64,000 nt of DNA from Urechidicola croceus. GTDB taxonomy: Bacteria > Bacteroidota > Bacteroidia > Flavobacteriales > Flavobacteriaceae. A model generated the notes under the pieces. That model made no database searches, was not told the origin of the DNA, and saw only the letters and a program-made list of their open reading frames with translations. The stretch covers positions 192,001-256,000 of the forward strand of contig NZ_CP017478.1 of the NCBI RefSeq assembly GCF_001761325.1, in the 5' to 3' direction. How positions within the stretch are numbered: position 1 is the stretch's first letter; every line of letters begins with the position of its first letter. The position numbers were made by a program, and so were the translations under genes. Shown in pieces: positions 27,511-36,377 of this stretch.

Positions 27511-27553
27511 AAAAAATTGGTTTTTAACTCAGTTCTTTGTTGTGGTTAGTTTT

Positions 27554-27991
27554 TTACTTTTCAAATTCCATTATTTTATTTCCGTTGTCAAAGTAGATTC
27601 GTTTTGTCATTTTCCCGTCAATCCGCATTTTTAGAAAATTCAGAGTGTCAGTTTCTTTTAAGTATATGTTTTGTCCGCTAACTAATTTAATCGCGATATT
27701 TTGATAAAATTGTCCATATAATTTTTTCGTTTTGAAGTTCACTGTAGGTTGATTTTTCTTCATTTTTTCCAAAGTTTCTTTTTCCAGAATACTGTATTTA
27801 TAAATCACTTTATTTGGATTGTCAATTTCAGGTATTAAATTGACCTTAAGAATTGAGTCGTTGACAAAAATCATTTTAAATCCTGTGTCTTGATTCGTTG
27901 AGTAACTTAATTCCTTTCCAGCAAAATTAGCTTTACACGATGCTAAAATTCCGATTAAGGTCAGAAAAGGAAATAATATTTTGTAATTCAT
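27554..27991 (-). CDS. Small lipoprotein, 145 aa
   Basis: Gene of unit 41. Lipoprotein signal with FLTLIGILASC (C19). The mature domain is beta-rich (TGFKMIFVNDSILKVNLIPEI, KLYGQFYQNIAIKLVSGQNIYL) and probably periplasmic; family not recognised. The IS3 copy at 28085 lies 90 bp upstream of the ATG and separates the gene from its cassette 5' core. Any read-through transcription must now cross the IS, while the IS110 insertion lies 3' of the gene. Confidence 0.6.
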   Translation of the reverse strand: MNYKILFPFLTLIGILASCKANFAGKELSYSTNQDTGFKMIFVNDSILKVNLIPEIDNPNKVIYKYSILEKETLEKMKKNQPTVNFKTKKLYGQFYQNIAIKLVSGQNIYLKETDTLNFLKMRIDGKMTKRIYFDNGNKIMEFEK

Positions 27992-28134
27992 TGCTATAGT
28001 TTAGTATTTCAAACTTAATTCAACCTTTGAGTTTGTAAAAGTCAAATTGAGTGAACTATAGTTTTGGTCGAGCGAATGTAGTTTTGTATTATACTGAAAT
28101 AGGTTGACTCTTTTTTAGTTAAAATTCTCCGTTC

Positions 28135-28908
28135 TTAAATCGTTAGTTCAGGTAAATTTACTTTATTTTTTCGATACGACTTGTATTTGATATTAGGATT
28201 TAAATGTACTTCTGCAGGTTTTCTTAATTCCAGGCTAAAATGCGTTCTTAAATTGTTATAAATATAGACAGCTTGCTCAGTCATTTTTTGAGCTAGTTCT
28301 GTGTTTTTAATCGTTTGTTTTAATCCATATTCGTATTTCAAGGTTCTATTAATTCGTTCTGCTACAGCATTTTCATAAGGGTCGTATTGCTCAGTCATAC
28401 TCATTATGATATTGTTGTCTTCAGCAAAAGCTTTATACTTAGGATTGCAGTATTGAAAACCTCTGTCCGAATGATGAATAAGCTTTTGATTGGGGTATTT
28501 TCTATTTTTAATGGCCATAGCGAGTGCATCGGTACAAAGTGATGTTCTCATATGGTTATCGAGTTTATAGCCCATAATCTGTTTGGAATAAGCATCTGTA
28601 ACAATGGCTAAATAATTATGCCCGTATTGTGTTTTAATGTAAGTAATATCGCTTACCCATAGTTGTTCTGGTCGAGTAGGAACGTGGTCTTTAACTAGGT
28701 TCTTATATTTTTTGTACATATGGTTTGAATTTGTAGTTGTGATGTAATTTTTAGTTTTAGGAATCAAAAGATTATTTAGTCTGAGGAAGCGATAGAACTT
28801 GTCTCTGCCGATCTTAATATTAGCGTTTACAAAGTCTTGTTTTAGTTCTGTGTGTAGCTTAATACCACCGGTTTTCGAGCCTACTTTTTTACGGTAGTCC
28901 TTGACCAT
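28135..28908 (-). CDS. IS3-family transposase OrfB, copy 2
   Basis: Same protein as copy 1; at least one silent base difference (TAATATCGC). DDE residues intact. Confidence 0.9.
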   Translation of the reverse strand: MVKDYRKKVGSKTGGIKLHTELKQDFVNANIKIGRDKFYRFLRLNNLLIPKTKNYITTTNSNHMYKKYKNLVKDHVPTRPEQLWVSDITYIKTQYGHNYLAIVTDAYSKQIMGYKLDNHMRTSLCTDALAMAIKNRKYPNQKLIHHSDRGFQYCNPKYKAFAEDNNIIMSMTEQYDPYENAVAERINRTLKYEYGLKQTIKNTELAQKMTEQAVYIYNNLRTHFSLELRKPAEVHLNPNIKYKSYRKNKVNLPELTI

Positions 28909-28928
28909 TTTAATTAGTTTTTGATGGT

Positions 28929-29387
28929 CTATTTGTTGTTTTTGTTGAGCTTTGAGTCTTTTGTAGAAGGCTTGTTTAGATATCCCAAAACATCCATAGA
29001 GCCATTTTCTTTTATACGCTGTTTTTTCTTTAGCTCTATCTCTTTTGCTAATGTTTTGGGCAATGACTTTTTTGACATATCGACGCCTGTAATGAGTTCC
29101 ATATCAGCGATAATGTCTTGTTGGAAGTCTTTTTGAAACTCAAGTTCTTCAATCTTTTCCTTGAGCTTTTTAATTTCATCATTTTTACTCATACCAGTAT
29201 TTTGTTGTACTAAGGTACTGTATTTTCTTAACCAATAAGAAATAGTTGTTCTGGGAATGTCATATTTTTTTGAAGCTTGGTTATTGGATATCTGCCCGCT
29301 AAGTATTTGGTCAACGACTAAAAGTTTCGTCTCTAAAGTTACTTTTTGGTAGCTTTTTTTTCGCCAGTGTTCATTTTGTGTTTTCAT
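28929..29387 (-). CDS. IS3-family OrfA, copy 2
   Basis: Same protein as copy 1, with the same A6 slippery run. Confidence 0.9.
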   Translation of the reverse strand: MKTQNEHWRKKSYQKVTLETKLLVVDQILSGQISNNQASKKYDIPRTTISYWLRKYSTLVQQNTGMSKNDEIKKLKEKIEELEFQKDFQQDIIADMELITGVDMSKKSLPKTLAKEIELKKKQRIKENGSMDVLGYLNKPSTKDSKLNKNNK

Positions 29388-29458
29388 AAGTGACTATAAT
29401 TAATGGTTTAATTTTTAGTCAACCTATTTCAGGAAAGTTCCTTTCTCAAATTAACCAC

Positions 29459-29893
29459 AACGGTTTAGTGTATGTTTCAGTGCGTAAAAGTACGCGGCAG
29501 ATTTTCCGCTAGGAAAATCTAACGATATAAAAGTGCGAAAACTTTGTGGATTGACCAAAAGTAAAGCATTGAATATAAACAGTGTTGTATTTTAGTGCGT
29601 ATTTTGATTGGTTTTTCCGTTTCTGAGTAAAAATCCGCAATTATGAGATTCCGCTGTGAGTGAGTTTTATTCCGTTAAAATTTTCCGTTTCAACTTTCAA
29701 TTCCGCAAAGTTGAGTTTTTCGCAGCAACTTTTAATTCCGTAAAGATTGGCAAAATCTCCGCCGTTATTTTTCTCCGTAGTTTTGATTTTTTCCGTAACA
29801 ACTTTCAATTCCGCAGTAATTGCTCAAATTTGTAGAGTAGGAGTTGATTTAGTCAATTTTTTTCCGTGTAATTTAGTTTTAAGCATTAAATAC
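29459..29893 (-). repeat. Gene-less cassette unit 42
   Basis: A-type site 29459-29586 and body 29587-29893, tags GTA/TAC. Like unit 5 with scattered substitutions. Confidence 0.75.
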
Positions 29894-30016
29894 AACGGTC
29901 TCGGCTATGAGTAGTTGCGTGGGTTAGCACTTAACTTTGCAAGTACACACCAAACTGAAAATCCGCAAGGATTTTCAGAAGTAGGCGAGAACAAGCAATT
30001 ACTTATAGCCATTGTT
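29894..30016 (-). repeat. attC-like site, family B, of unit 43
   Basis: Carries the GTGGGTTAGC and CCGCAAGG variants, shared only with the site at 47435 (duplicate unit 64). Confidence 0.85.
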
Positions 30017-30028
30017 GTGCGTTCGTTT

Positions 30029-30688
30029 TTATTTTTCTCCAACCCAAATTTTACCTTTTGGCAAGAAATAAATCGTGTCTTTATTTCCATTTGGACTGTC
30101 AATTTCTTTATTCTTAAAATTCCCTTTTTTCAGTTTGTTCAAAAGTCTTCTGTCAGAATAACTGTCTTCTATTCTTTCGTATTGGTCAATTGGCCAAAGT
30201 AAATCACTTTCCCAATAAGGTTCTTCGTCAATATTCGGTTGCCATTTAAATTCAGAACTCAATTGATTTGTAAATGACGAGTCATTTGGTTTAAAATCCG
30301 CTTTTTCAAATATGTTTTCGTAGTACTCAATTTTTTCATCAATTGCACAGACAACTTGAGATTTTGAAATCCTTGGCTCGTAAAGCCATATTTTTAAATA
30401 ATACGGTTTGTTTAGTTTTTCCAGTTCAGTTTTCCAACTGTCATAAATTTTTTCTAGTCCGTTTAGAATTTCTTTTTTCGCTTTTCCTTTCGGTTCAGGA
30501 ATATGACTGTCGGTCAAAGTCAGATTGTCCCAAGGGTCAACATAAACTTTTGCGTATTCGTATTTATATTCATTCAAGTGTTCAACATTTAGTTCCAAAT
30601 ATTCATTTATCCAATTCTGAATATTAGCAACCTTTCGTTTTAGTCCTCTTATTTTCTTGTATCTCACGGTTTTTCTTAAATGACGCAC
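30029..30688 (-). CDS. Hypothetical cassette protein, 219 aa (copy 1)
   Basis: Sole gene of unit 43; identical to 47570-48229. The first possible start is a GTG overlapping the cassette core; a second GTG at 30667 would give 212 residues and is perhaps more natural. A basic N-terminus (RYKKIRGLKRKV) is followed by a soluble alpha/beta protein with LWPIDQYERIEDSYSDRRLL near the end. No export signal. Not recognised. Confidence 0.6.
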   Translation of the reverse strand: MRHLRKTVRYKKIRGLKRKVANIQNWINEYLELNVEHLNEYKYEYAKVYVDPWDNLTLTDSHIPEPKGKAKKEILNGLEKIYDSWKTELEKLNKPYYLKIWLYEPRISKSQVVCAIDEKIEYYENIFEKADFKPNDSSFTNQLSSEFKWQPNIDEEPYWESDLLWPIDQYERIEDSYSDRRLLNKLKKGNFKNKEIDSPNGNKDTIYFLPKGKIWVGEK

Positions 30689-31146
30689 AACGGATTAGTG
30701 TATGTTTCAGTGCGTAAAAGTACGCGGCAGATTTTCCGCTAGGAAAATCTGATGTTATAAAAGTGCGAAAACTTTGTGGATTGACCAAAAGTAAAGCATT
30801 GAATATAAACAGTGTTGGGTTTTAGTGCGTTTTTCATTGTTATTTTCTGAGTCTGAGTAAAAATCCGCCGTTATGAGATTCCGCCGTGAGTGAGTTTCAT
30901 TCCGTTATAATTTTCCGCTCGAACTTTCAATTTCGCAAAGTTGAGTTTTTCACAGCAACTTATAATTCCGCAAAGTTGAGTTTTCCGTTTCTACTTTTTA
31001 CTCCGCAAAGACTGGCAAAATTTCCGTTGTTTAGGTTTTTTTCGTGACAACTTTCAATTCCGCTGTAATTGCTCAAAAACTGTCAAATTTGAGTGAATTT
31101 TTAAAGTTTTATATTCAGCGTAGGTTTGTTTGTCAGCATTAAACCC
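30689..31146 (-). repeat. Gene-less cassette unit 44
   Basis: A-type site 30689-30816 and body 30817-31146, tags GGG/CCC. The body matches units 10 and 56. Confidence 0.75.
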
Positions 31147-31585
31147 AACGGATTAGTGTATGTTTCAGTGCGTAAAAGTACGCGGCAGATTTTCCGCTAG
31201 GAAAATCTAACGATATAAAAGTGCGAAAACTTTGTGGATTGACCAAAAGTAAAGCATTGAATATAAACAGTGTTGGGTTTTAGTGCGTTTTTCATTGTTA
31301 TTTTCTGAGTCTGAGTAAAAATCCGCCGTTATGAGATTCAGCCGTGAGTGAGTTTCATTCCGTTAAAATTTTCCGTTCCAACTTTCAATTCCGCAAAGTT
31401 GAGTTTTCCGTTTCAACTTTTCACTCCGCAAAGACTGGCAAAATTTCCGTCGATATTTTTCTCCGCTTTTTTGATTTTTTCCGTTTCAACTTTCAATTCC
31501 GCTGTAATTGCTCAAAAACTGTCAAATTTGAGTGAATTTTTAAAGTTTTATATTCAGCGTAGGTTTGTTTGTCAGCATTAAACCC
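31147..31585 (-). repeat. Gene-less cassette unit 45
   Basis: A-type site 31147-31274 and body 31275-31585, tags GGG/CCC. The body matches units 15 and 53. Confidence 0.75.
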
Positions 31586-31710
31586 AACGGTCTCGTATAA
31601 CCGTCAGTTACGGTTTTAAAGTTAATAATTTTCGGTTAAGCACTGACGTTAGCAATTCCGAGTGGATTCGGACGTAGTCGAATCCGCCGTAATTGCGGTT
31701 ATACATTGTT
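31586..31710 (-). repeat. attC-like site, family D
   Basis: Site of unit 46, hairpin GGATTCG-n8-CGAATCC. Confidence 0.8.
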
Positions 31711-31722
31711 GTAAACTGGCTT

Positions 31723-32337
31723 TTATGCAACTCTTTCGATTCGGCAATTTTCACATTCAGGATGATTTTTCACAAAGTCAGCAATCGAATTATTGATTTT
31801 CTCAAATGATTCTCCATAAAAATATAATCCAGTTTCTGTATTACCTTGCCAATATCGAATAACATTATCCTCTATTTTTGCAAGTCTTATTATTTCATTT
31901 GCCAAGGCTTCAGAGTCCGAATTTTTATATACTTCATCCGATAGATTTATTCCATCGAGATAAATTCCTAATCCTTCTTTTTTTCCAAATTCAATTTTTT
32001 GGTCGTTTTTTTCTATTGTCAATTTAGAGCCTTTTGGAGCACCAAGTTCTTCCAGTTTATCAATAATCGCTTTTAGATGTTCTTTATTTAATTTATCGGA
32101 ACTCAATTGGATTTCAATATCACAATATTCTAATTCTCCTGATTCCATTTGCATAGTTCCACCACCTGTCACTTCTCCAATTCCATTTGTTTGAAGAAAT
32201 TCGTCCAATGGTTTTCCATAAATTTCTCCTCGGTCGATTGGCATTACTTTATCATTCAGAGTTGCGACAATGAAATTCCCAGAATATTCTTCTTCCTCGT
32301 TTTTCTTTATTCCAAAAATTTTTTTAATGAAGTTCAT
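31723..32337 (-). CDS. Hypothetical cassette protein, 204 aa
   Basis: Sole gene of unit 46. N-terminus MNFIKKIFGIKKNEEEE resembles that of the unit 61 protein (MSWINKIFGTKKNKE), a leader common in small Bacteroidota proteins of the immunity-like kind. Acidic and soluble, with a glycine-rich turn (GIGEVTGGGTMQMESGELEY) and CENC near the C-terminus. Function unknown. Confidence 0.6.
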   Translation of the reverse strand: MNFIKKIFGIKKNEEEEYSGNFIVATLNDKVMPIDRGEIYGKPLDEFLQTNGIGEVTGGGTMQMESGELEYCDIEIQLSSDKLNKEHLKAIIDKLEELGAPKGSKLTIEKNDQKIEFGKKEGLGIYLDGINLSDEVYKNSDSEALANEIIRLAKIEDNVIRYWQGNTETGLYFYGESFEKINNSIADFVKNHPECENCRIERVA

Positions 32338-32358
32338 ATGTTTATTTAGCTTGTTTAC

Positions 32359-32485
32359 AACGGTTTAGGCTATGTTGTCGTTGTGGAAAAATCGGTAAGA
32401 TTTTTCCGCCAAAGCAATTGTGTTAGTAAATATACGAGGATTTTCTGAAAAAGAAAATCCGCCACAATGCAATATAGCCATTGTT
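32359..32485 (-). repeat. attC-like site with two hairpins, singleton type
   Basis: Site of unit 47. Two inner hairpins, GGAAAAATC-GGTAA-GATTTTTCC and GGATTTTC-n8-GAAAATCC, enclosed by arms GGCTATGTTGTCGTTGTGG / CCACAATGCAATATAGCC. Confidence 0.75.
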
Positions 32486-32498
32486 GTGTGTAGTTTTT

Positions 32499-32798
32499 TT
32501 ATTCGGATATTCTCTTTTTTAAATCCATTCGTTCGTGTAAAATTCTGGTAATTTCAATATAATTTTCATTTAACGTTCGGTAGAAAATGATATGTCGATT
32601 CGTTTTCATACCGAATAGACTTTGTGTAATTCCGTCATAGTTTTTTCCTAAATCTGGATTATCTGCAATATCTTGACAAGTTGAAATCAATATTTCATAA
32701 TATTTGTCGGCTTGATTCTCAGACCAAACCTCGAAAGTATAATCCCAAATTTTCGATAAATCTTCAACCGCCTTATTGGTCAATTTATATTTCGCCAT
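32499..32798 (-). CDS. parE: ParE-type toxin
   Basis: 99 residues with the ParE layout: YKLTNKAVEDLSKIWDYTFE, a long second helix (ENQADKYYEILISTCQDIA), NPDLGKNYDGI, and the C-terminal sheet GMKTNRHIIFYRTLNENYIEITRILHERMD. The HERMD end is highly typical of ParE toxins, which poison gyrase. It overlaps the antitoxin gene by 14 bp, so they are coupled. Confidence 0.88.
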   Translation of the reverse strand: MAKYKLTNKAVEDLSKIWDYTFEVWSENQADKYYEILISTCQDIADNPDLGKNYDGITQSLFGMKTNRHIIFYRTLNENYIEITRILHERMDLKKRISE

Positions 32799-33042
32799 TT
32801 GAGTGTTTTTTCGCCTTTAGAGATTCAAGATGTTTTTTCGGGTCAAAATCTTCAGCAATTCCGCTATCAATTCCCTCCTGAATTGCGTTTCTCAATGCAA
32901 TTACTTTACTTTCCTCTTCCTCTAAAAGTCTTAATCCTGCTCTTATAACTTCACTAACATTTTTAAATCGACCTTCTCTTATTCTACTTTGAACGAATTG
33001 ATCAAAATAATTTCCAAGTGATATTGATGTGTTTTTGTTCAT
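32785..33042 (-). CDS. parD: ParD-type antitoxin
   Basis: 85 residues. Ribbon-helix-helix N-terminus (NTSISLGNYFDQFVQSRIREGRFKNVSEVIRAGLRLLEEEE, a textbook ParD start) and an acidic C-terminal tail that wraps the toxin (GIAEDFDPKKHLESLKAKK). First gene of the operon; 65 bp of leader separate it from the cassette core and hold the dyad at 33064-33082, its probable operator. Confidence 0.9.
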   Translation of the reverse strand: MNKNTSISLGNYFDQFVQSRIREGRFKNVSEVIRAGLRLLEEEESKVIALRNAIQEGIDSGIAEDFDPKKHLESLKAKKHSNGEI

Positions 33043-33063
33043 TTTGATAAAATTTTATTCAAA

Positions 33064-33082
33064 TATACCAATAATTGGTATA
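33064..33082. promoter_or_regulatory. Operator-like palindrome upstream of parDE
   Basis: Perfect 9-bp arms TATACCAAT / ATTGGTATA around one base, 22 bp upstream of the parD start codon. Fits a ribbon-helix-helix autorepressor site. Confidence 0.65.
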
Positions 33083-33107
33083 ATATCCAAATCCTCAAAT
33101 TACACAC

Positions 33108-33231
33108 AACGGTCTTGTATAAGATTAGTTGCTTGGTTTAGCAACTAACTTTGCAAGTACAAACCGAATAGAAAATCCGCGAGGATTTTCGTAAGTAGGC
33201 TCGAAACAAGCAATTAATTTTATACGTTGTT
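33108..33231 (-). repeat. attC-like site, family C
   Basis: Site of unit 48. Arms GTATAAGATTAGTTGC / GCAATTAATTTTATAC, hairpin GAAAATCC-GCGA-GGATTTTC. Confidence 0.8.
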
Positions 33232-33257
33232 GGCAAATCGTTTTTTTATTCAGTTCA

Positions 33258-33824
33258 TTATTTTTTAGTCAATTCAGCATCTCGCCAAATTTTTCGTTTC
33301 TCAATATATTCTTCATTAAAGTTAAACAACTGAAATTTATAATTTCCGAAATGTTTAGGCTTTAAATGCAAAATATCGAGTCTTTCCATTTCTGTTTTAA
33401 TTTCCAAGAATGACTTTCCATTTTTTATAAATTCGACCAATTCATTTACTTTCTGCAAATCGGGTTCATTTTCGATTTGTAAGTCCGAATTATAAACTGT
33501 TGTTAAAGTTGGAATTTCATATTCATTCAGTTCAGCAACAAGTTGTGGTTTTTCAGAAATGATTTTATTCAATTCCATAAGTTCTTTTTTCGTCAAATGT
33601 GAAATAAAAGATTCGTCACAACTTTCATAACTCAAGGACTTTTTAAATTTAGAATTCAAAAATCTTTTTGATAACACAATATTTTTCTGTTGGTCTCCGA
33701 TTTTACAGTTTTCAGGAATTAAAGGCGAACTTTCATCATAAAACCTTTTAAATATCTTTTCAACTCTATAAATTCCTTTCGAATAAGAGTTAACCCAATC
33801 TCCAATTTCTATATCTTTTTTCAA
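33258..33824 (-). CDS. Hypothetical cassette protein, 188 aa
   Basis: Sole gene of unit 48; the leader GTTGGCAAACATTTGAG precedes the ATG. It begins DIEIGDWVNSYSKGIYRVEKI, which reads like a small SH3-type barrel, followed by a helical acidic part. No export signal. Not recognised. Confidence 0.6.
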   Translation of the reverse strand: MKKDIEIGDWVNSYSKGIYRVEKIFKRFYDESSPLIPENCKIGDQQKNIVLSKRFLNSKFKKSLSYESCDESFISHLTKKELMELNKIISEKPQLVAELNEYEIPTLTTVYNSDLQIENEPDLQKVNELVEFIKNGKSFLEIKTEMERLDILHLKPKHFGNYKFQLFNFNEEYIEKRKIWRDAELTKK

Positions 33825-33852
33825 TTCAGTTCGTATTTCTCAAATGTTTGCC

Positions 33853-33979
33853 AACGTGTTTGTGTATGATTCAGTGCGTTAAAGTACGCGGCTGATTTTC
33901 CGCTAGGAAAATCAGTTGTATAAAAATGCGAAAACTTCTCGACTTGACCAAACCTTAAGCATTGATTATAAACGGTGTT
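33853..33979 (-). repeat. attC-like site, divergent family A
   Basis: Site of unit 49. Compared with the A consensus, the inner stem is CTGATTTTCC-GCTA-GGAAAATCAG (a compensated A-T to T-A pair) and the loop reads CTCGACTTGACCAAACC. The most diverged A site in the window. Confidence 0.8.
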
Positions 33980-33989
33980 GTAGGTAGTT

Positions 33990-34496
33990 TTATTTGAGTA
34001 AATATTTTGTTCGTACATCTATTCCGTCTTTCATGTAAAGGCTGTCTGGATATTTCAAAACAAAATTTCGTTCAGCAATTTTCCAAAGAGAGTCTATTTT
34101 TTTCATTCCAATTCTGTTATGGATTTCTGTATTCATCAACTTTTCATAACAATTTGATTCAAACCCTTCAGGAGGTGCTATACATCCAAATTCATAACTT
34201 ATAAGTTCTATATTGAATTCAGATATTAATTTAGCCATTTCTGTCCATTCGTACCAAGAATTTGAATGAAAATAGTATAATTTGCCCTTTTCTATATCAG
34301 ATTTTGCTCGTTTTCGATCATTAATACAGTTTGTATCTATTACTTTTATTTTCAAGTCATTATTTTTCGCCAATAACTTCATATAAGTTTCCTCGTCATA
34401 AACAGTAATTGTATCAGATTGAATATTTGGAATTGGTTCTTTTTTTTGTATACAAGCAGTAAATAAAAAAGCAATAAAGATAAATTTTAATTTCAT
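33990..34496 (-). CDS. Lipoprotein, 168 aa
   Basis: Sole gene of unit 49. Lipoprotein signal (FIFIAFLFTAC, C15). The mature part contains four further cysteines (DTNCINDRKRAK, FGCIAPPEGFESNCYEKL), possibly disulfide-bonded in the periplasm. Family not recognised. Confidence 0.6.
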   Translation of the reverse strand: MKLKFIFIAFLFTACIQKKEPIPNIQSDTITVYDEETYMKLLAKNNDLKIKVIDTNCINDRKRAKSDIEKGKLYYFHSNSWYEWTEMAKLISEFNIELISYEFGCIAPPEGFESNCYEKLMNTEIHNRIGMKKIDSLWKIAERNFVLKYPDSLYMKDGIDVRTKYLLK

Positions 34497-34532
34497 TGTT
34501 TTCTTTTGAATTTCAGTGAGTAAATTACCTAC

Positions 34533-34655
34533 AACGGTTTTGTGTATGATTAGTGGCGTGTTTAAGCACCTAATTTAGCAAATAAAAACCGAATAGAAAA
34601 TCCGCGAGGATTTTCGTAAGTAGGCGAGAACCAGCCATTAATTATACACGTTGTT
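34533..34655 (-). repeat. attC-like site, family C
   Basis: Site of unit 50. Ends ATTATACACGTTGTT, the intact version of the sequence split by the IS110 element at 26334. Confidence 0.85.
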
Positions 34656-34675
34656 GTAAGTAGTGCTTTTTTCGT

Positions 34676-35470
34676 TCACTTACTTAATTTCAAAATCCGA
34701 AATGCTCCTTGAATTACCAATGCAAAAACAATTGTTCCGATAATCAAATCAGGTTTATTAGAACTCAAATAATGCACTAAAATTCCTGCAATTATTACAC
34801 CCAAATTGATAATCACGTCATTCGAAGTAAAAATCATACTCGCTTTCATATGTGCTTCTTCTTTGCTCTTTGACTTTTGCAAAATATAAAGACAAATTCC
34901 GTTTGCGATAAGTGCAAAAATCGAAACAATAATCATTGTCGAAAAATCGGGAAGTTTCTCGTTTCCGAAAAATCTTCTCAAGACTTCTACAAATCCAATA
35001 ATCGCAAGTATTATTTGAAAATATCCAGCAAGTTTGGCAATCCGTTTTTTCTTTATTACTGTTCCGCCAACCGCAAACAAACTAATTCCGTACACAAAAC
35101 TGTCCGCAAGCATATCTAAACTATCGGCAACAAGTCCCATAGATTTTGAGATAATTCCTGTTGTCATTTCGATTATGAAAAACGCAAAATTTATGATAAG
35201 TACAGACCAAAGAAGTTTTTTTTGATTTTCGTTTTCTTTAAATTCCGTTTGGTCGGTTTTTTCCGTTGAGATTTTCTTTCCACCTAAATTCAATTCGATA
35301 ACGGACTTTTCGATTTGGTCAATTTCTCCGCTGTGAAAAACGGTCAATTTTCGATTAGGAATATCAAAGTCCAAATTCGCAATGCTTGAAATTCCGTCCA
35401 ATTTCATTCGGATAAGATTTTCCTCTGAAGGACAATCCATTTTGGTAATTTCAAATATCGTTTTATTCAC
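34676..35470 (-). CDS. Cation diffusion facilitator (CDF) transporter
   Basis: 264 residues. An N-terminal domain of about 75 residues resembles a heavy-metal-associated fold (ITKMDCPSEENLIRMKL with C13, then LDFDIPNRKLTVFHSG). About six membrane segments follow from residue 85 on. CDF motifs: SKSMGLVADSLDMLADSFVYG in TM2 (metal site aspartates) and FTSNDVIINLGVIIAG in TM5. Expected to export a divalent or heavy metal cation by proton antiport. Sole gene of unit 50, and one of the few cassette genes here with a clear physiological role. Metal unknown. Confidence 0.85.
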   Translation of the reverse strand: MNKTIFEITKMDCPSEENLIRMKLDGISSIANLDFDIPNRKLTVFHSGEIDQIEKSVIELNLGGKKISTEKTDQTEFKENENQKKLLWSVLIINFAFFIIEMTTGIISKSMGLVADSLDMLADSFVYGISLFAVGGTVIKKKRIAKLAGYFQIILAIIGFVEVLRRFFGNEKLPDFSTMIIVSIFALIANGICLYILQKSKSKEEAHMKASMIFTSNDVIINLGVIIAGILVHYLSSNKPDLIIGTIVFALVIQGAFRILKLSK

Positions 35471-35500
35471 TTGGTTTCTGGGTTTTTCGGCATTACTTAC

Positions 35501-35948
35501 AACGTGTTTGTGTATGTTTCAGTGCGTAAAAGTACGCGGCAGATTTTCCGCTAGGAAAATCTAACGATATAAAAATGCGAAAACTTTGTGGATTGACCAA
35601 AAGTAAAGCATTGAATATAAACAGTGTTAGGTTTTAGTGCGCATAACAGTGTTATTTTTCGATTCTGAGTGAAAATCCGCCGTTATGAGATTCCGCCGTG
35701 AGTGAGTTTCATTCCGTTAAAATTTTCCGCTCCAACTTTCAATTCCGCAAAGTTGAGTTTTTCACAGCAACATATAATTCCGTAAAATTGATTTTTCCGT
35801 TTCAACTTTTCATTCCGCAAAGACTGGCAAAAATTCCATCGCTTTGATTTTTTCCGTAGTAACTTTCAATTCCGCTGTAATTGCTCAAAATTTAATTGAA
35901 TTTTTAATATTTATAATTCCGAAAAATTTTGTTTTAAGCATTAAAGGC
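35501..35948 (-). repeat. Gene-less cassette unit 51, mismatched ends
   Basis: A-type site 35501-35628 and body 35629-35948. The body begins AGG (as unit 7) but ends GGC (as the GCC sub-family), the only intact body whose tags do not pair. It looks like a recombinant of two sub-families. Confidence 0.7.
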
Positions 35949-36071
35949 AACGGTCTCGGCTATGAGTAGTTGCGTGGTTTAGCACTTAACTTTGCAAGTA
36001 CACACCAAGCTGAAAATCCGCTAGGATTTTCAGAAGTAGGCGAGAACAAGCAATTACTTATAGCCATTGTT
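35949..36071 (-). repeat. attC-like site, family B
   Basis: Site of unit 52. CCGCTAGG loop and CACCAAGCTG variants. Confidence 0.85.
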
Positions 36072-36086
36072 GTAAAATGTACTTTT

Positions 36087-36377
36087 TTATACTTCGATTG
36101 AGATATTAACTTTTCCGCCAAGTCCTTTTTCAACGATGTCAAATAATGTTTTTAAAGTCAGATTACTCCCATTATTTTCCACACGAGAAATATAAGTTCG
36201 CTTTTTGTCAATTAATTCTCCAAGTTGTTCTTGAGTCATATTTTTTTCCTCACGTGCATTTCGTAAAAGCAAACCGATTTTAAAAGATTCAAAATCTCTG
36301 TCGAGTTCGTCTCTGCGTTCAGTTCCTTTTTTTCCGTAAACCGTGTCTTTTATGTCTTTCCAGCTTTTAGTTTCCAT
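36087..36377 (-). CDS. XRE-family antitoxin (HigA-like)
   Basis: 96 residues. After a charged leader (GTERRDELDRDFESFKIGLLL), an XRE helix-turn-helix: NAREEKNMTQEQLGELIDKK, then TYISRVENNGSNLTLKTLFDI. It overlaps the end of the toxin gene by 11 bp, so it is translated after it. Likely binds the dyad at 36734-36749. Confidence 0.85.
   Translation of the reverse strand: METKSWKDIKDTVYGKKGTERRDELDRDFESFKIGLLLRNAREEKNMTQEQLGELIDKKRTYISRVENNGSNLTLKTLFDIVEKGLGGKVNISIEV

Larger units (their letters stand above)
26334..27536 (+). mobile_element. IS110-family element inserted in an attC-like core
   Basis: About 1.2 kb with no long terminal repeats and no obvious target duplication, as usual for the family; the junctions share a single T, so each limit is uncertain by one or two bases. 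A 187-211-bp non-coding left end precedes the transposase. It is the only element whose gene runs on the + strand of the array. Established background: a subgroup of the related IS1111 elements is known to target attC sites. Confidence 0.85.
26212..27541 (-). repeat. attC-like site, family C, split by IS110 element
   Basis: Site of unit 41. Left part 26212-26333 (hairpin GAAAATTCC-GAA-GGAATTTTC, ending TTATACACG); the remaining TTGTT lies at 27537-27541, just beyond the IS. Removing the IS restores ...ACACGTTGTT, like the intact site at 34533-34655. The unit's two ends (GTTGTGGTTAG and TTAACCACAAC) still match across both insertions. Confidence 0.8.
28085..29441 (-). mobile_element. IS3-family element, copy 2
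   Basis: 1357 bp, TTT duplications at 28082-28084 and 29442-29444. Nearly identical to copy 1; the last base is C instead of A. Inserted in unit 41. Confidence 0.9.

Noticed and set aside
29905-30102. ORFs crossing family B sites (also near 35960-36142, 41359-41619, 47446-47743)
   Set aside because: They are conserved only because the site is; the reading frames belong to the attC-like repeat, not to genes.
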